Notes: a model not told the origin generated them from the letters alone. A stretch of DNA of 64,000 nucleotides from Nymphaea colorata (GCF_008831285.2 NC_045139.1:22612412-22676411); one strand, 5' to 3'. Shown: positions 24,085-35,237, numbered from the stretch's first letter. Translations and numbers: made by a program.

Positions 24085-24200
24085 TTTGGTGTGCAATGTT
24101 GAATGAATAATGACATGGAATGATTGTGCAAATGTTTGAAATCAGCAAGGCCAGCTAGAACTGAATATCTTAGGATTTCAGATCCTTAGTTGTTCCATAT
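24085..24200 (-). repeat. Inverted repeat, right breakpoint copy (116 bp)
   Basis: Perfect reverse complement of 18270-18385. It is joined on its right directly to the integrase core (CTACATCCCATTG at 24201). Confidence 0.9.
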
Positions 24201-25089
24201 CTACATCCCATTGTATCACAATGGCCTTTTTCAATGTTAGTGTTTTGATGTAGTAGTCCCCATTAATCCTCCTGCATCAAATGCACACAAATATTTTCTT
24301 GCTTCAATAGAATATGTCACCAAGTGGGTGGAGTCCATCACCTTGAGAATTGTGGAAGACAAACATGTTGTCTGTTTCATTCACATAACATCTTATGCAA
24401 TTTCGAGGTGCCACATGATATTGTGTCTGATAATATAACACATTTAAAAAATGAAAAGGTGTGCAGCTCTTGCTCAAAGTTCATGATAAAGAATCATTTT
24501 TTGGCACCCCACTATCCATAAGGAAACGACCAAGCGGAAGCAACAAACAAAATCCTAATCCAAATCATGGAAAAGACCATCGAAAATGGTGAACGTTGGT
24601 ATGAAAAATTACATAATGCCTTATGGGTTTACAAGACTACAATTAGAACTCTCACCAATAATATCCTAGCAGCACTAGTATATGGCATAAACATAGCCCT
24701 CCTTTTACATGTGTAGAAGCCAGCTGACAAGTTTGTATCTGTCATTCAACTACCCATGGACCAATATCAAAAGTAGTAGATGCGACAATTAGACTAGTCA
24801 ATGAGAAAAAATTGCAAGTAGTGAAACACACAGTAGCATATTAGCAAAGGTATCCCTACCTTATGCCAAATCAATAATCGAGCAGAGTCTAAAAATCAAT
24901 AAACTAGTGTTGAGATCAACCATCCCATGGAAGAATCATCGTCATGGGAAGTGGGCCCCAAATTGGGAATGGCCTTATGTTGTCAAAGAAATTTTGTGCG
25001 GTTGAATATTATGATCCTACCAATGCTCTTCATTTCAAGAAATTCTATGTATACTCCAGTTGTATCAAAATTTCTCTATCAGTATAATT
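24201..25089 (+). pseudogene. Gypsy integrase core (plus strand)
   Basis: Plus-strand frames read QWPFSMLVF, then INPPASNAHKYFLASIEYV and TKWVESITL. VPHDIVSDNITHLKNEKV follows (second catalytic Asp), then KNHFLAPHYP and QAEATNKILIQIMEKTI (catalytic Glu). Later come ALWVYKTTIRT and the chromosomal-side GPYVVK-like end. The order D, D, E is that of the rve family; the first Asp is lost in a frameshifted VF*C segment. The integrase zinc finger that should precede it is at 18580-18505 on the opposite strand. Stops and frameshifts make it non-functional. Confidence 0.85.
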
Positions 25090-25319
25090 TCTTTTGATGG
25101 CCAAACTAGCCTTTGATCTCTATCTGATTAATGCATTCTCTCTGTTACCCTTCATATTGAGGCATTTTTTTAAAAAGCATCCCAAGTTGCAAGGAAATGG
25201 CCACAAAAGGTTTTTCAACAAGGAAAAACTCAAAAAACTCAAAGCTTTAAAGAATCTAAGAACAATTACTCCACAAGTCCTTAGATTCAAGCGTATGCCA
25301 ATCTTGTAGGTTTTCTGAA

Positions 25320-26440
25320 GTTTTTCAAGAACTTTAAAGTTTTCAAACTTGTACTACAAAGTTTTTTGAATGTCATACTTCGGTAAATACAAGCTCTTCA
25401 AATTTTACACAAGAATTACAAATTTTGCATATTGCACTTAGGAGCATGCATGCTTTCAAACTTCACATTTCATAAGTCACACCTCAGTGTACACAAGTCT
25501 CTCAAAGTTTGCACCAATGGCCGCACACATGTTTTTTTCAGTTTTGTACTTCAATTTATACAAATTCTTTAAGTTCACATTTCATTGGCCACAAGCTTTT
25601 TAGCCACAAACAAGCTTTCCAAAATTTTCACAACACTGCACACAAGAATTTTCAATTTTGCTCTTATGTGTGTACAATTTTAAAGTCACACATCAGTGCA
25701 CACAAGTGTTCTGATCATATTCAAGTTTTCTAGTTTTGCTACATGCAAGTTTTCCAACTTGAGTGCTTTGGCACATTCAAATTTTCTCAGTATTCTAAAA
25801 TTTTGTGCTTTCGCACAAGATTTTACACTTTAGTGCAACCAAATTTCACAAGTTTTCAAAATTTAGTAATTGGGCACAACATTTTCTACACACAAAAATT
25901 TTATACAAACATGCATTGGTACAAGATTTTGCACTTCGGCACCCCCAAGTAAATATGCCTGACATAAGATTTTCAAGCTTCGGCACGCCCAAATGAATGT
26001 ACCAATTTACATACTTTTTCAAAACTCCTATATTATGGTATAAGATTTTGTGTTTCAGCACTCCCAAGTAAATGTGCCTCAGCATAAGATTTTTGTGCTT
26101 CGGTACATACAAGTGAACATACTTGTGCATAAATTTTTTCTTTTCAGTGCACATAAGTCCCATGTTTTAGTATAAGACTTTCGTGTAATGCACATAAATA
26201 AACACGCATTGGTATAAGATTTGCACTTCGGCACACCCAAGTGAACGTGCCTTGATATAAGATTTATGTGCTTCAGTGCACACATGTGAATGTACAGTCT
26301 GCATATGTTCTCGAACTTTTGCATTCTAGTATAAGATTTTTATGCTTCAGTGCACCACAGGGAACATGTCTCAGCACAAGATTTTCGCACTTCAGTGCAC
26401 ATAAGTACATGCACCTTAACACAGGTTTTTTCATCTCGAT
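25320..26440 (+). repeat. ~44-bp tandem array in the gypsy 3' untranslated region
   Basis: Core words TATAAGATTTT, TGCACTTCGGCACACCCAAG and TGAACGTGCCTCAG recur with starts near 25920, 25964, 26038, 26084, 26127, 26171, 26211 and 26254, a 41-45-bp period with one longer step. The 5' part (25320-25900) is a looser CACAAGTTTTC/AAATTTTGC version. Long variable repeats between integrase and 3' LTR are typical of Tat/Ogre elements. Open frames across the array are repeat artefacts. Confidence 0.75.
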
Positions 26441-27539
26441 GCACATTCTTTTTGTGGTTTGGCATATACAATCACATCAATTATGATAAATATTCTAAAC
26501 AAGTTATTGCATTGTATCTTACAAGTACCAAATGACATGGGACTTATGTGCATTGAATCACGAAAGCCTTATGCTGAGACATTTCTCTAGGGGATTAAAG
26601 TTAGTGACATTTCTCTAAAGTGGACAAGAAAATTTCAGCCAATAGTTTGATAATCATAAAAAAAAACACAAATTTTTATAAGACCATGTTATAAGCCATG
26701 GAAAAAGCTCAAGGGAATAGAAGGAATCGAAAGTCTAGGAAATGTCACTAGCTTTAATCCCCTCGTAAAACAAGAGCTTATCAAGAATCAATGAAAAAGA
26801 GGCTCAATTGGCCTAGGCATAATAGGCAGAACATAAAATAAATGAGACATTGATAAATGGGATCGAGGCAAATATAGTCATTCCACTAGATCACTACTCG
26901 GTAGTGACAGGTAGGTGTAAAGTTGATTTGCATCTTTTTTGCAAAATTGTATGATCTATGAACATTTGCTTAGTTATGTCTTTTAAAGCCTTTTGAGCTC
27001 AAGCAAGTCAGTATGAAAGGTGTTCTATACATAGTACCCCTAGGCCAACTGGTTTGGGAACTACCGACTCCAAACTCATCACAAGAGTTTAGTAGAAAGT
27101 GTGAGAAACATAACATTGCATATGGCAAAGCTACATGACCATCCAAGCAATGAAGCCTCATATTAGCCTCTGGGATGGTAAGATATTTCCCCAACGGTTG
27201 AAGGTTGACTTGAAATATCAAAAAAGCAAGAACAAGAACAAACGAACAAAAAATGGCCAAACTTAAGAACAAAATGAGCAAAATGTGTGCCTGAAAAATT
27301 AAGGGCAACCAAGTCAAAGAATTACCTAACGATAAGAACATGAGACTTCTTATAATTACAAAGGAGTGAAGACAATGACAAATGCTACACTAAGAAACCC
27401 TATGACATAGAACGTGATTCTTCCTGGCTTATCATGTGGAAATGGGAGAATGGTAGTCGGAAATGAACCTTATAACATAGGCTAAAAGAATCTATCTTCA
27501 CAGTAAATGAAATCATACAAGTGCTCACATGATACAAGA
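26441..27539 (+). other. Gypsy 3' untranslated region, no gene
   Basis: No domain is recognised. A sequence near 26520-26600 (GGGACTTATGTGCATTG, CATTTCTCTA) is partly echoed near 26730-26760 in the opposite sense (CTTTAATCCCCT). The 123-codon minus frame at 26970-27341 is hydrophobic but shows no family signature. Confidence 0.45.
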
Positions 27540-27860
27540 GGTACAAACAATGGAATTTTATCAAATTTTACAAGCATTTTATAAGTCCACATGTATTTCA
27601 CAAGCACTCACATTTGTGTGATATTTTTGCATTCCAGTGCAAACAAGCATACAAGTTCATGCATTTCATTGCATAAATTTTACAAGCATTTTCACAAGCA
27701 CTCACATTTTATGTATGATTTTCACGCTTCAACGCACATTTTTCCAATGCATAGATTTCACAAGAACTTTCAGACATTTTCACAAATATTACACCAATAT
27801 TCACATGAAGGTATATATATATTCTTTTTCAAAACTTTGATTTTGAAAATATCATCATTT
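27540..27860 (+). repeat. Second short repeat block (TTTACAAGCATTTT)
   Basis: Words TTTACAAGCATTTT, CACAAGCACTCACATTT and ATTTTCACGCTTCAACGCAC recur several times. It looks like a diverged continuation of the 25.3-26.4 kb array. Confidence 0.6.
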
Positions 27861-27909
27861 TCAAGTTGGGTGTTTGGTATTTGCCACTAAGCACGATTCT
27901 TGGCTCTAG

Positions 27910-27919
27910 CAAAAAGGGA
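27910..27919 (+). promoter_or_regulatory. Polypurine tract of the gypsy element
   Basis: CAAAAAGGGA lies four bases before the TG start of the right LTR at 27923. This is the expected second-strand primer position in plus orientation. Confidence 0.5.
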
Positions 27920-27922
27920 CAC

Positions 27923-29284
27923 TGTGAACATGAAATTTTTTGACAAGTTCAAATGACTTTTTACGCTTTACAATGTGATTTGTGAATTCATTTTTAAAGA
28001 CAAATTTCAAAAACAAAGGGCCATTTCTACGCCAAACAAGTACTTTTTACACCAACATTAAACACATAAACCCAATTTACCTATGTTTTTCAAGCTGAAA
28101 TATACCATTTTGCCTCTACATTCTGACATGTAGACTTGGAAAGTATGATTTTTTCACCAAAATTTTGGAAAAAACCTAACATGTGAGCAATTAGGCAATA
28201 TTTCAACTTTACAACCCAGGAGTGACGAGTCAGGACAATAGGGTTAACCCAGTCTGAAGCCTGCTCCCCTGTAGCTCAAATCAACTCTTGAAACTTAAAA
28301 TTGTGTTCTTTAGCTCAATCAAGTCAAAACAAGTTCACCTTAATGGAGAAAAAGTTTTATTTCACTTATTTTTTAGTCACCCAGCACAAGTTTCAGCCAT
28401 ATACTAACTTACAAATCTGGTATTTCTCTTTCCTCCTTTAGGTATTTGAGCTGAATTTGAGCACAATTTAGAATAGTGGGGTAACACCAAGCTAGGACCA
28501 TGTTTATCATGTATCTATGAATCTTCTTTTAGTTTGATTTAAGTTCATTCATTCTGGTTTGAGTTCAATTAAGTTTTGAATACTTTCTTCTTCCTATTTT
28601 TAAGGGTTTAAACTAAATTTGAGATCAGCCCAATAAAGTGAAGTAAAACTGAGCTAACATCATGCTTATCATGTATAAATCAAGCTTTCTTTAGTTCAAT
28701 TTCAGTTCATCCATTCCGATTTGAGTTCAATTTAGTTTCAAGTGCTTTCTCTCTCATGTTTTTTGGGGTTTGTGCTGAATTTGAGCTAACTCCAATCGAG
28801 TGAGCTAAAACTGAGTTGAGATTATGTTTATCATGTATAAATCAATATTACCTCAGTTTGGTTTGAGTTCATTTCTTTTGGTTTCAATTTAATTTAGTTT
28901 TGACGGCCATGGAGCTCATTCTTAATAGTTGCTACACTCTATAAATTGTTGTTGAGCTCAATTTTACAAAATTAAAGAAAATTTCAATGATCTTTCAGCA
29001 TGTCCTTATTAGCTTTTCTATGTACCCTTAACTCCACCTATAAAATTTCAATAAAAATCAGATTTTTATGACCTTCTTCGTTTCTCTTTATAAGTGTGCC
29101 GCATAAACCTTCGTAAAAATTTGTTTTTCATTTTTAGAGCAATTCAGGAGGAATACTTTGACAAGATTTTAACCAAAACCTATTTAGAAGCATTGGCATT
29201 GGCTGGTTCAGTCAAATGAAGAAAATTCATCTGGAATCATGAAATATGCATAGGGTCAAAATGGTTATTTTCTTTTTTTGAGTG
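27923..29284 (+). mobile_element. Truncated gypsy 3' LTR
   Basis: Starts TGTGAACATGAA after a purine tract and is similar to 13081-14405 throughout, including the three ~160-bp units. Similarity stops near 29284, where the Copia C remnant begins. The promoter half of the LTR (about 1.8 kb) is missing and was not found elsewhere in the window. Confidence 0.75.
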
Positions 29285-29394
29285 AATTTGAAATATGCAT
29301 AAGCTTCAAACTCTACGGAGAGAATTTGAAACATCTACAAAATGTGGTGTGCTCATTTAAACTTTATTTTCTTGACTTGCTATCATTGTTAGGA

Positions 29395-29945
29395 AGACTA
29401 TTACTGATCAAAAGGTAGTGAAGAAAGTTTTAAGAAGTTTGCCACTAATATTTGATCATGTTATTCCAACTATAAAAGAATCAATTGACCTTTCTTCCTA
29501 TACTTTGAAGGAATAATGGGCTCTTTGTTGCCACATGAACAACGATTAAACTTCGGTACAAAAAGCATGATTGAACATACTTTTTCATCAAAAGTGGATA
29601 ACAAGGAGGCTAACTGCAGTTAATAGAAAAATGAAAATAGAGGCAGTGCACATGCAGACTATTGAGGTGGATATCGTGGTCAAGGAAGAGGGCGCAGAAG
29701 GTCAAACTATCAAAGGTATAATAATGCTGAGAGAAATAATTCGAACAACCAAAATTCAAGAGGTAAGCGATGCTATTTTTGCAAAAAATTTGGCCATTTA
29801 GCAGCAAACTACTTTGAAAAAGCCAAACAACAAGCAAATTTTGTAGAAGAAGAAAGTAATCTTTTTCTCACTAGTACAAATTTAAATATTAGTAGCCAAA
29901 ACATGTGGTTTTTGGACAGTGGTGTAGTAATCACATGATTGGCAA
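29395..29945 (+). pseudogene. Copia C gag and protease start
   Basis: The plus frames read TDQKVVKKVLRSLPLIFDHV and SIDLSSYTLKEL, the standard copia Gag segment. A zinc knuckle CYFCKKFGHLAANYF follows (near 29768), in which the final Cys of CX2CX4HX4C is Tyr. Then WFLDSG, the protease active site, is followed by a frameshift. Not functional. Confidence 0.75.
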
Positions 29946-30279
29946 CAAAAGATTATTTAAAAACATTGATGAATCAGTTAAATGAAATGTTTGGCTTGGT
30001 AATAATCATTAAAATCAGATTATGAGAAAAAAACACTATTGAAGTAACATTTAAATCTGGTGAAGGAAAACTCTTTGAAGAAGTGTATTATGTGTATGGC
30101 TTAGCACAAAATTCACTAAGTGTAGGACAACTTATACAAAGTGGTTTCTCAGTTATTTTGAAAGATGATGCATGTGAGATAAGGAATGCTGGAACCAAGA
30201 TTGCTAAGTTAATATGATACAAAGTCGCATCTTTCATCTTGAACCTTCTTGTTTTGATCATCATGCTTTAATTGCTAAG

Positions 30280-30900
30280 GTTGATGATATGTCTACTCTG
30301 TGGCACTTAAGATATGGACATTTGCATTTTAATGGGCTGAAATTACATTGTAAAAGAAAAAAAAATTGGTTTTGGGGTTGCCTTTCATTGTGCCACCTAA
30401 TAGAGCCATGAAGGTCGTATGTATGAGAAGCAACATTAGTTGTCATTTCTAGTTGGCAAAGCTTGGAGTGCTTGTCGACCATTGGAACTAGTTCATGCTG
30501 GTTTATGTGAGTCAATGAATAATAACAGTTAACTTTTTGTTATAATGATGTCTTTTCTCATGTGAGTTGGGTTTATTTCCTTTCCCAAAAATTTGAAACT
30601 ATTAAAAATTTAAAAAGTTCAAAATTCTTGTTGAAAAACAAAATGATCGCACTATCAAAATTTTACAAGTAGCTAACGATTGAAAAGACTCCCCAATGGA
30701 ATAGAGTGGCCGAAAGGAAGAATAGAACAGTTATGGAAATAGCTCGTAGGATGTTAAATGTCAAGCATCTTCCATCAAATTTTTGTGCAGTAGTAACTAC
30801 ATCAGTTTATTGTTTGAACATTTTTCTAACAAAGGTGGTTCGAAACAAAATCTCATAAGAGGCATGGAAGAGGAGCAAGTCCAATGTAAGTAATTTTAAA
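30280..30900 (+). pseudogene. Copia C integrase fragment
   Basis: LWHLRYGHL (30298-30330) is the first half of the HHCC pre-integrase motif. GLPFIVPPN and LVHAGLCESM follow in shifted frames, then EWPKGRIEQL/VVERKNRTVMEIARRML with LPSNFCAVVTTSVYCLN. The middle of the catalytic core (first two Asp boxes) is largely lost. Confidence 0.65.
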
Positions 30901-31089
30901 TTTTTATTGTCGCATTGCATGTGTATTGATTGATGCAAGTGAACAGTCTAAGCTTGTGATGAAGAATCTCCCAACAATGAAAGTGAAGAATCAAGTGATG
31001 AAGAAACCCACCAAGAAAGGTACATTTTTTAGAAGATATTTATAATTGTGCATTTGCACTTATGGTGGCCGAACTGTTGAATTATAAAG

Positions 31090-32515
31090 AAGCTTGTGAA
31101 AATAATTAATGCAAAAAATATGTGGAAGAAGAATTGTGTGTCGTCGTGAAAATGATATGTAGGAACTAATAAACTTATCACATGGAAAAGCTTCTATTGG
31201 TTTAAAATGGGTTTATAAAATAAAATATAGTGAGGATGAAAATTAAAAGAATATAAATCCAAGTTGGTAGCTAAAGGATATTTTCAAAAATATGGAGTTC
31301 ATTTTTTTTTTTAACATATTCTCCTGTGACCAGATTTGAAACTGTTAGACTGATTCCTGCAGTGGCTACACAAAAGGGTTGGCATGTTTTTTTATCTTGA
31401 TGTTAAATCAGTTTTTTTAAATAGGTACTTGGATGAAGTTGTTTATGTTGATCACTCTCAAGGTTTTCTTGTTGCTAGTCAAAAAAAGAAAGTGCATAAA
31501 TTGAGGAAAGCCTTATATGGTTTGAAACAAGCACCCTAAGCTTGGTATAGCCAGTTAGACTCATATTTTCATCAGAATGGTTTTTGTTGAAGTGAAAATG
31601 AGCCAATATTATGTATAAAAATTGGAAAATAATGAGCTTTTGTTTGTTTGCATTTATGTTGATGATATTATTTATACTGACTCTTTGAATAAATTGTGCG
31701 ATCAGTTTAAGTTGGAAATGATGAAAGAGTTTGAGATGTTAGATTTGGGTTTGTTGCATTACTTTTTAGGTCTTCAGGTGAGGCAGACTAGTGATGGACT
31801 ATATATTTCTAAAAAAAAAAAGAAATTGCAGCAAGTTTGTTGAAGAAATTTAATTAGAGGTACACGAGCATTGTACTTCCGACGAATGCAGTTGATAAGC
31901 TTGAAATTGATGATGGAACAGCCAAAGCAAATGAGTCATGTTTCTGAGGCATTGTAGGCAGCTTAATGTATTTCACTCATACACGCCTGACATTATGTTT
32001 GCAGTGGGATTGGCTTCTAAATTTAGACATAATCCAGTTGTTCACCATCTTGGAGCTGCAAGAAAAATACTGCAGTATATTTGGGGACCTTAAATTCTGG
32101 CATTTGGTTTCAACCAGCCACTAAATTTAAGTTGTATGGCTTTTCTAATAGTGGTTAAGCAGGTTCAATGGAGGATAAAAAAAAGTACAAGTGGCTACAT
32201 GTTTACTCTTAGATCTATTATAGTGCCTTGGAGTTCAAGCAAACAAAGTTCTATAACACTTTCATCTTTTGAAGCAAAATATGTGGCTGCAATTGCTACA
32301 ACTTGTGTTGGTTCAATAGATTCAATCAACTGAAAGTTTCTACGACAAAAAGGCTATTATTTCTATGGCAAAGAATCCAGTGTTGCATGGTAGGATGGAG
32401 CACATTGAAGTGAAAGACCACTTTATTCTTCATGCGGTTGCAACCATCTCACTCAAACACTGCAGCACAAATGACCAAACTACTAGCATTTTTACTAAGT
32501 CCTTGCCCCTATAAA
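31090..32515 (+). pseudogene. Copia C RT and RNase H fragment
   Basis: RT remnants include FETVRLIPAVATQKGWHV, LRKALYGLKQAP, and in the clean frame 31622-31843 LLFVCIYVDDIIYTDS with LGLLHYFLGLQVRQ. RNase H follows: the TRPDI-like HTRLTLCLQ region, TSGYMFTLRS, WSSSKQSSITLSSFEAKYVA, then HGRMEHIEVKDHFILH and STNDQTTSIFTKSLP near the end. The YVDD box is intact but upstream and downstream frames are broken. Confidence 0.75.
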
Positions 32516-33087
32516 AAAATTATTAAGTTTAGAAAGTTATTGGGTGTACTAGAATTTTCAGTTCAAGGGGTAGAAAATGTGAATTGATGTTCGTATAGTG
32601 GTAGTAAATGTGGCAACCAAGAATCTTTTGGAAGAATTATTGTATGGCCCATGACAAAGTTAAAAAAAAACTTTTGGTTTTCATGATAGTGGTCATAAAT
32701 ATGCATGTGAAAGGTTGTCATGTGCAACTAGTGCCATGATTAATAAAAAGAGGGTTGAGAATAAGTATGAGTAATGAAGAAATCAAAACAATCACTACAA
32801 CCATTTCACTCATCCGCTAAGACTGCCGCTTGCGGCAGCAGCGGTTTTGAACAAGTCACAACCGTTCTACATGAATTTTTGTGCGCTAATTTATTGAAGA
32901 GAAAGCGAGATGAGGCTTTCGTACAAATCGAAACGAAAGTGAATTTGAGAGAGAAAAGAGGGCGTCATCATTCAGATACAAAGTGAGAGCACATTCGAGA
33001 GAGATGGACAGGGAGCATGGTTCGAGAAGGTTGAGAGAGAATGAGTTGAAGGATCGCCTGAAGGTCATCAATCTCTGGTCGGGCTTC

Positions 33088-33108
33088 GCTCTCTCTCTCT
33101 CTCTCTCT
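33088..33108. repeat. (CT)n microsatellite
   Basis: Ten CT units about 45 bp upstream of a candidate start codon; CT tracts are common in plant 5' leaders. Confidence 0.9.
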
Positions 33109-33154
33109 TATCTGAAAATTGGAAGCTTTCGGCTTGCAGTGCAGGCAGAAGACC

Positions 33155-33237
33155 ATGGATGTAACCGCCTCACGTAAGAATGTGCAGCAGAATAAGTCGT
33201 GCCCGATCCGATTCTGCTTCGAATGCCTTCTCAACAG
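33155..33237 (+). other. Possible first coding exon of a disrupted host gene
   Basis: ATG in good context (GACCATGG) opens a 83-bp frame (MDVTASRKNVQQNK..., then CPIRFCFECLLN) that ends AACAG at a GT donor (33238). A small candidate exon at 40308-40335, preceded by a strong polypyrimidine tract and TAG and followed by GTAAAT, would join in phase (RAWEANMVVL). Copia D (33259-40112) lies in the intervening intron, 21 bp after the donor. I do not recognise the protein. The link to the exons at 41857-48417 is only by position and strand. Confidence 0.3.
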
Positions 33238-33258
33238 GTGAAACCCCTTAGCCAAGGA

Positions 33259-33660
33259 TGTTGGAGCTTTGCTAGAAATCTAGATAGCGCACAAACAAAA
33301 ATGCAGAAATCGAAAGACAAACATTCATGATTCATGTGTTTCAGAGGGCGGAAGAAGTACCTGTAGAGGCGACCGCCGACTGAATGTCGGTGGCTGTGGG
33401 AAGAACGGCTACAGTCCCCATAGAGTCGTTCCCCTGCGGAGGTAGCGGCGGCGGCGGCGGCAATGGGTTTCTCTCCTCAGCCATAGCAGCCCAGTGATAG
33501 GGACAGGCAATTCACGTATGGCTAAGGGGACCGATTACCCAGACGGTAAAAACTTGATGTGTCTCACACCATCACAAGACACGAGTATTTATACTTAAGG
33601 GTCCGAAACGGATATGGACCCGTATCGACGCAGGACTATCCAGATGGGGAAATCCCCACA
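33259..33660 (-). mobile_element. 3' LTR of Copia D
   Basis: 402 bp. On the minus strand it follows the purine-rich AGTAGGAGAT. It carries a (GGC)n block, TATAAATA (plus 33586-33593) and the AAGGA duplication at its outer edge. Confidence 0.95.
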
Positions 33661-33672
33661 ATCTCCTACTAG
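33661..33672 (-). promoter_or_regulatory. Polypurine tract of Copia D
   Basis: The minus strand reads CTAGTAGGAGAT immediately before the LTR start TGTGGGG. This is the purine-rich primer position for second-strand synthesis. Confidence 0.55.
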
Positions 33673-33860
33673 TCCAAGTCGATATCAAGGGTAAACAAAA
33701 TGAATGGATTAGCCTTAAAATCCATTCCAAGGTCCCACCTTGTTGTCTTACAAAACTTCTCAACAAACAAATGAGAATACGAAATAAATAGACAACAAAC
33801 TTAATGAGAATCAACAAACTATATGTGATCACATTCATAAATGTTTGTATAATAGTGTGT

Positions 33861-35237
33861 TTACATTGAACTACACAAACCCATCCTCTTAACATGTTCA
33901 AAGAACATACCAGATGCTAGCGCTTTAGTAAGAGGATCTGCAACCATATTTGTAGTCCCAATGTGTTGAATACACACTAGTTGATTCTCTGTCCTTTTCT
34001 TAACAACAAAATACTTAAGTTTCATATGCTTACAATAAGTAGTACTTTTGTTGTTGTTGGAAAAAGACACTGCAGCTTCATTATCACAGTGAACCTTAAG
34101 TGGTCTATCAATAGATTCCACTATCTTGAGCTGTGAAATGAAGTTCTTTATCCAAATTGCCTGCGATGTAGTCTCATATAATGCAATGAATTCTGCTTCC
34201 ATGGTGTGAGCAGCAGTCACAGTCTGCTTTTTGCTCCCCCATGAGATGGCACCTCCTGATAGAAGGAAAACAAAACCAGTAGTAGACTTTCTACTATCGG
34301 TACATCCTCCAAGATTGGCATCAGAATAGCCAATCACTTCTAAATGGTCCACCTTGCGATATGTCAACATGTAATCTTTTGTCCCTTGCAAGTATCGCAT
34401 GACTCTCTTTACGGCCTTCCAATGTGCCATGCCTGGATTAGACTGAAATCTACCAAGCATGCCAACAGCAAAGGAAATGTCAGGCCTAGTACAAATCTGC
34501 GCATACTGCAAGCTGCCAACCGCAGATGCATATGGAATGTTGATCATTTGTGCCTTTTCAAATTCGTCCTTTGGACAATCATTTAGGCTCAATTTATCCC
34601 ATTTAGCTATGGGTGCCGAAATAGGAGAACAATTCTCCATCCCATATCTTTTAAGAACTTTATTGATATATGCTGATTGGGAGAGACTTAAAACACATTT
34701 AGATCTGTCTCGACGAATTTCAATGCCGAGAACAAATGAAGCCTCACCCATGTCCTTCATCTCAAAATGAGATGCAAGAAAATGTTTGGTTTCTGTTAGC
34801 AATTGAAGATCATTTGAAGCAAGCAAAATGTCATCCACATATAAAGTCAAAATTATGAACTTACTCCCACACGTCTTAAGATACACACATCGATCAATGA
34901 TGTTTTCTGTAAACCCAAAAGTCGTAATGACTTCGGAAAACTTAATGTACCATTGACGTGAGGCCTGTTTAAGTCCATAAATCGCTTTATTAAGCTTGCA
35001 AACCAAATGATCTTTACCACTCTCAGAAAACCCTTGAGGTTGATCCATATATACCTCTTCATCCAAATCACCATTTAAGAAAGCCGTTTTCACATCCATC
35101 TGATGTAGCTCTAAGTCAAAATGAGCTACAAGTGCAAGGACAATCCTCATTGACTCTTTAGCAGAGACAGGTGAATATGTCTCATTATAGTCAATGTCCT
35201 CCATTTGTGTGAATCTTTTAGCAACCAATCTTGCCTT
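33861..35237 (-). pseudogene. Copia D reverse transcriptase and RNase H
   Basis: This 455-codon frame follows an in-frame TAG at 35238-35240, which sits where the family has a Tyr codon (ER-stop-KARLVAK). RT motifs: MDVKTAF (first catalytic Asp, residue 45 of this frame), NKAIYGLKQASRQWY, and YVDD at residues 130-133. Then come GSLQYAQICTRPDI and HWKAVKRVMRYLQGT. RNase H: YSDANLGG (Asp 303), STTGFVFLLSGGAISWGSKK, EAEFIALYE and HCDNEAA (Asp 382), ending near MVADPLTKAL. The catalytic residues are present. In the normal element this is the C-terminal third of one polyprotein and would be translated only by readthrough here. Confidence 0.9.

Larger units (their letters stand above)
13081..29284 (+). 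mobile_element. Ty3/gypsy retrotransposon, Tat lineage, rearranged and truncated
   Basis: Direct LTR copies lie at 13081-16242 and 27923-29284 (the latter truncated). The LTR promoter, primer site, integrase core and polypurine tract are all in plus orientation. Between 18494 and 24200 the block ORF1-like domain, gag, PR, RT, RNase H, archaeal-type RNase H and integrase zinc finger is on the minus strand: an internal inversion. The archaeal-type RNase H between RT/RH and integrase is a known hallmark of the Tat lineage (Ogre, TatI-III, Retand). Long LTRs and a repeat-rich 3' untranslated region also fit. All coding parts are broken. By eye the LTRs differ at roughly 15-20% of sites, so the insertion is old. 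Confidence 0.85.
29385..32780 (+). mobile_element. Ty1/copia remnant (element C), 5' LTR missing
   Basis: Plus-strand gag, protease, integrase, RT and RNase H pieces appear in normal order, ending in a polypurine tract (AAGGGGTAGAAAA) and a 3' LTR that starts TGTGAATTGATG at 32578. A matching LTR scrap is at 6609. No 5' LTR or primer site precedes gag; the left end is fused to the truncated gypsy LTR. The right end of the LTR is not defined (about 32780). Confidence 0.8.

Noticed and set aside
18270-24200. The 116-bp inverted repeats as terminal inverted repeats of a DNA transposon
   Set aside because: The enclosed sequence is gypsy ORF1-gag-RT-RH-integrase finger, and the flanks continue the same gypsy element (leader, integrase core). 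No target duplication surrounds the repeats.
25743-26535. Several 60-105-codon frames on both strands
   Set aside because: They are produced by the ~44-bp repeat array of the gypsy 3' region.
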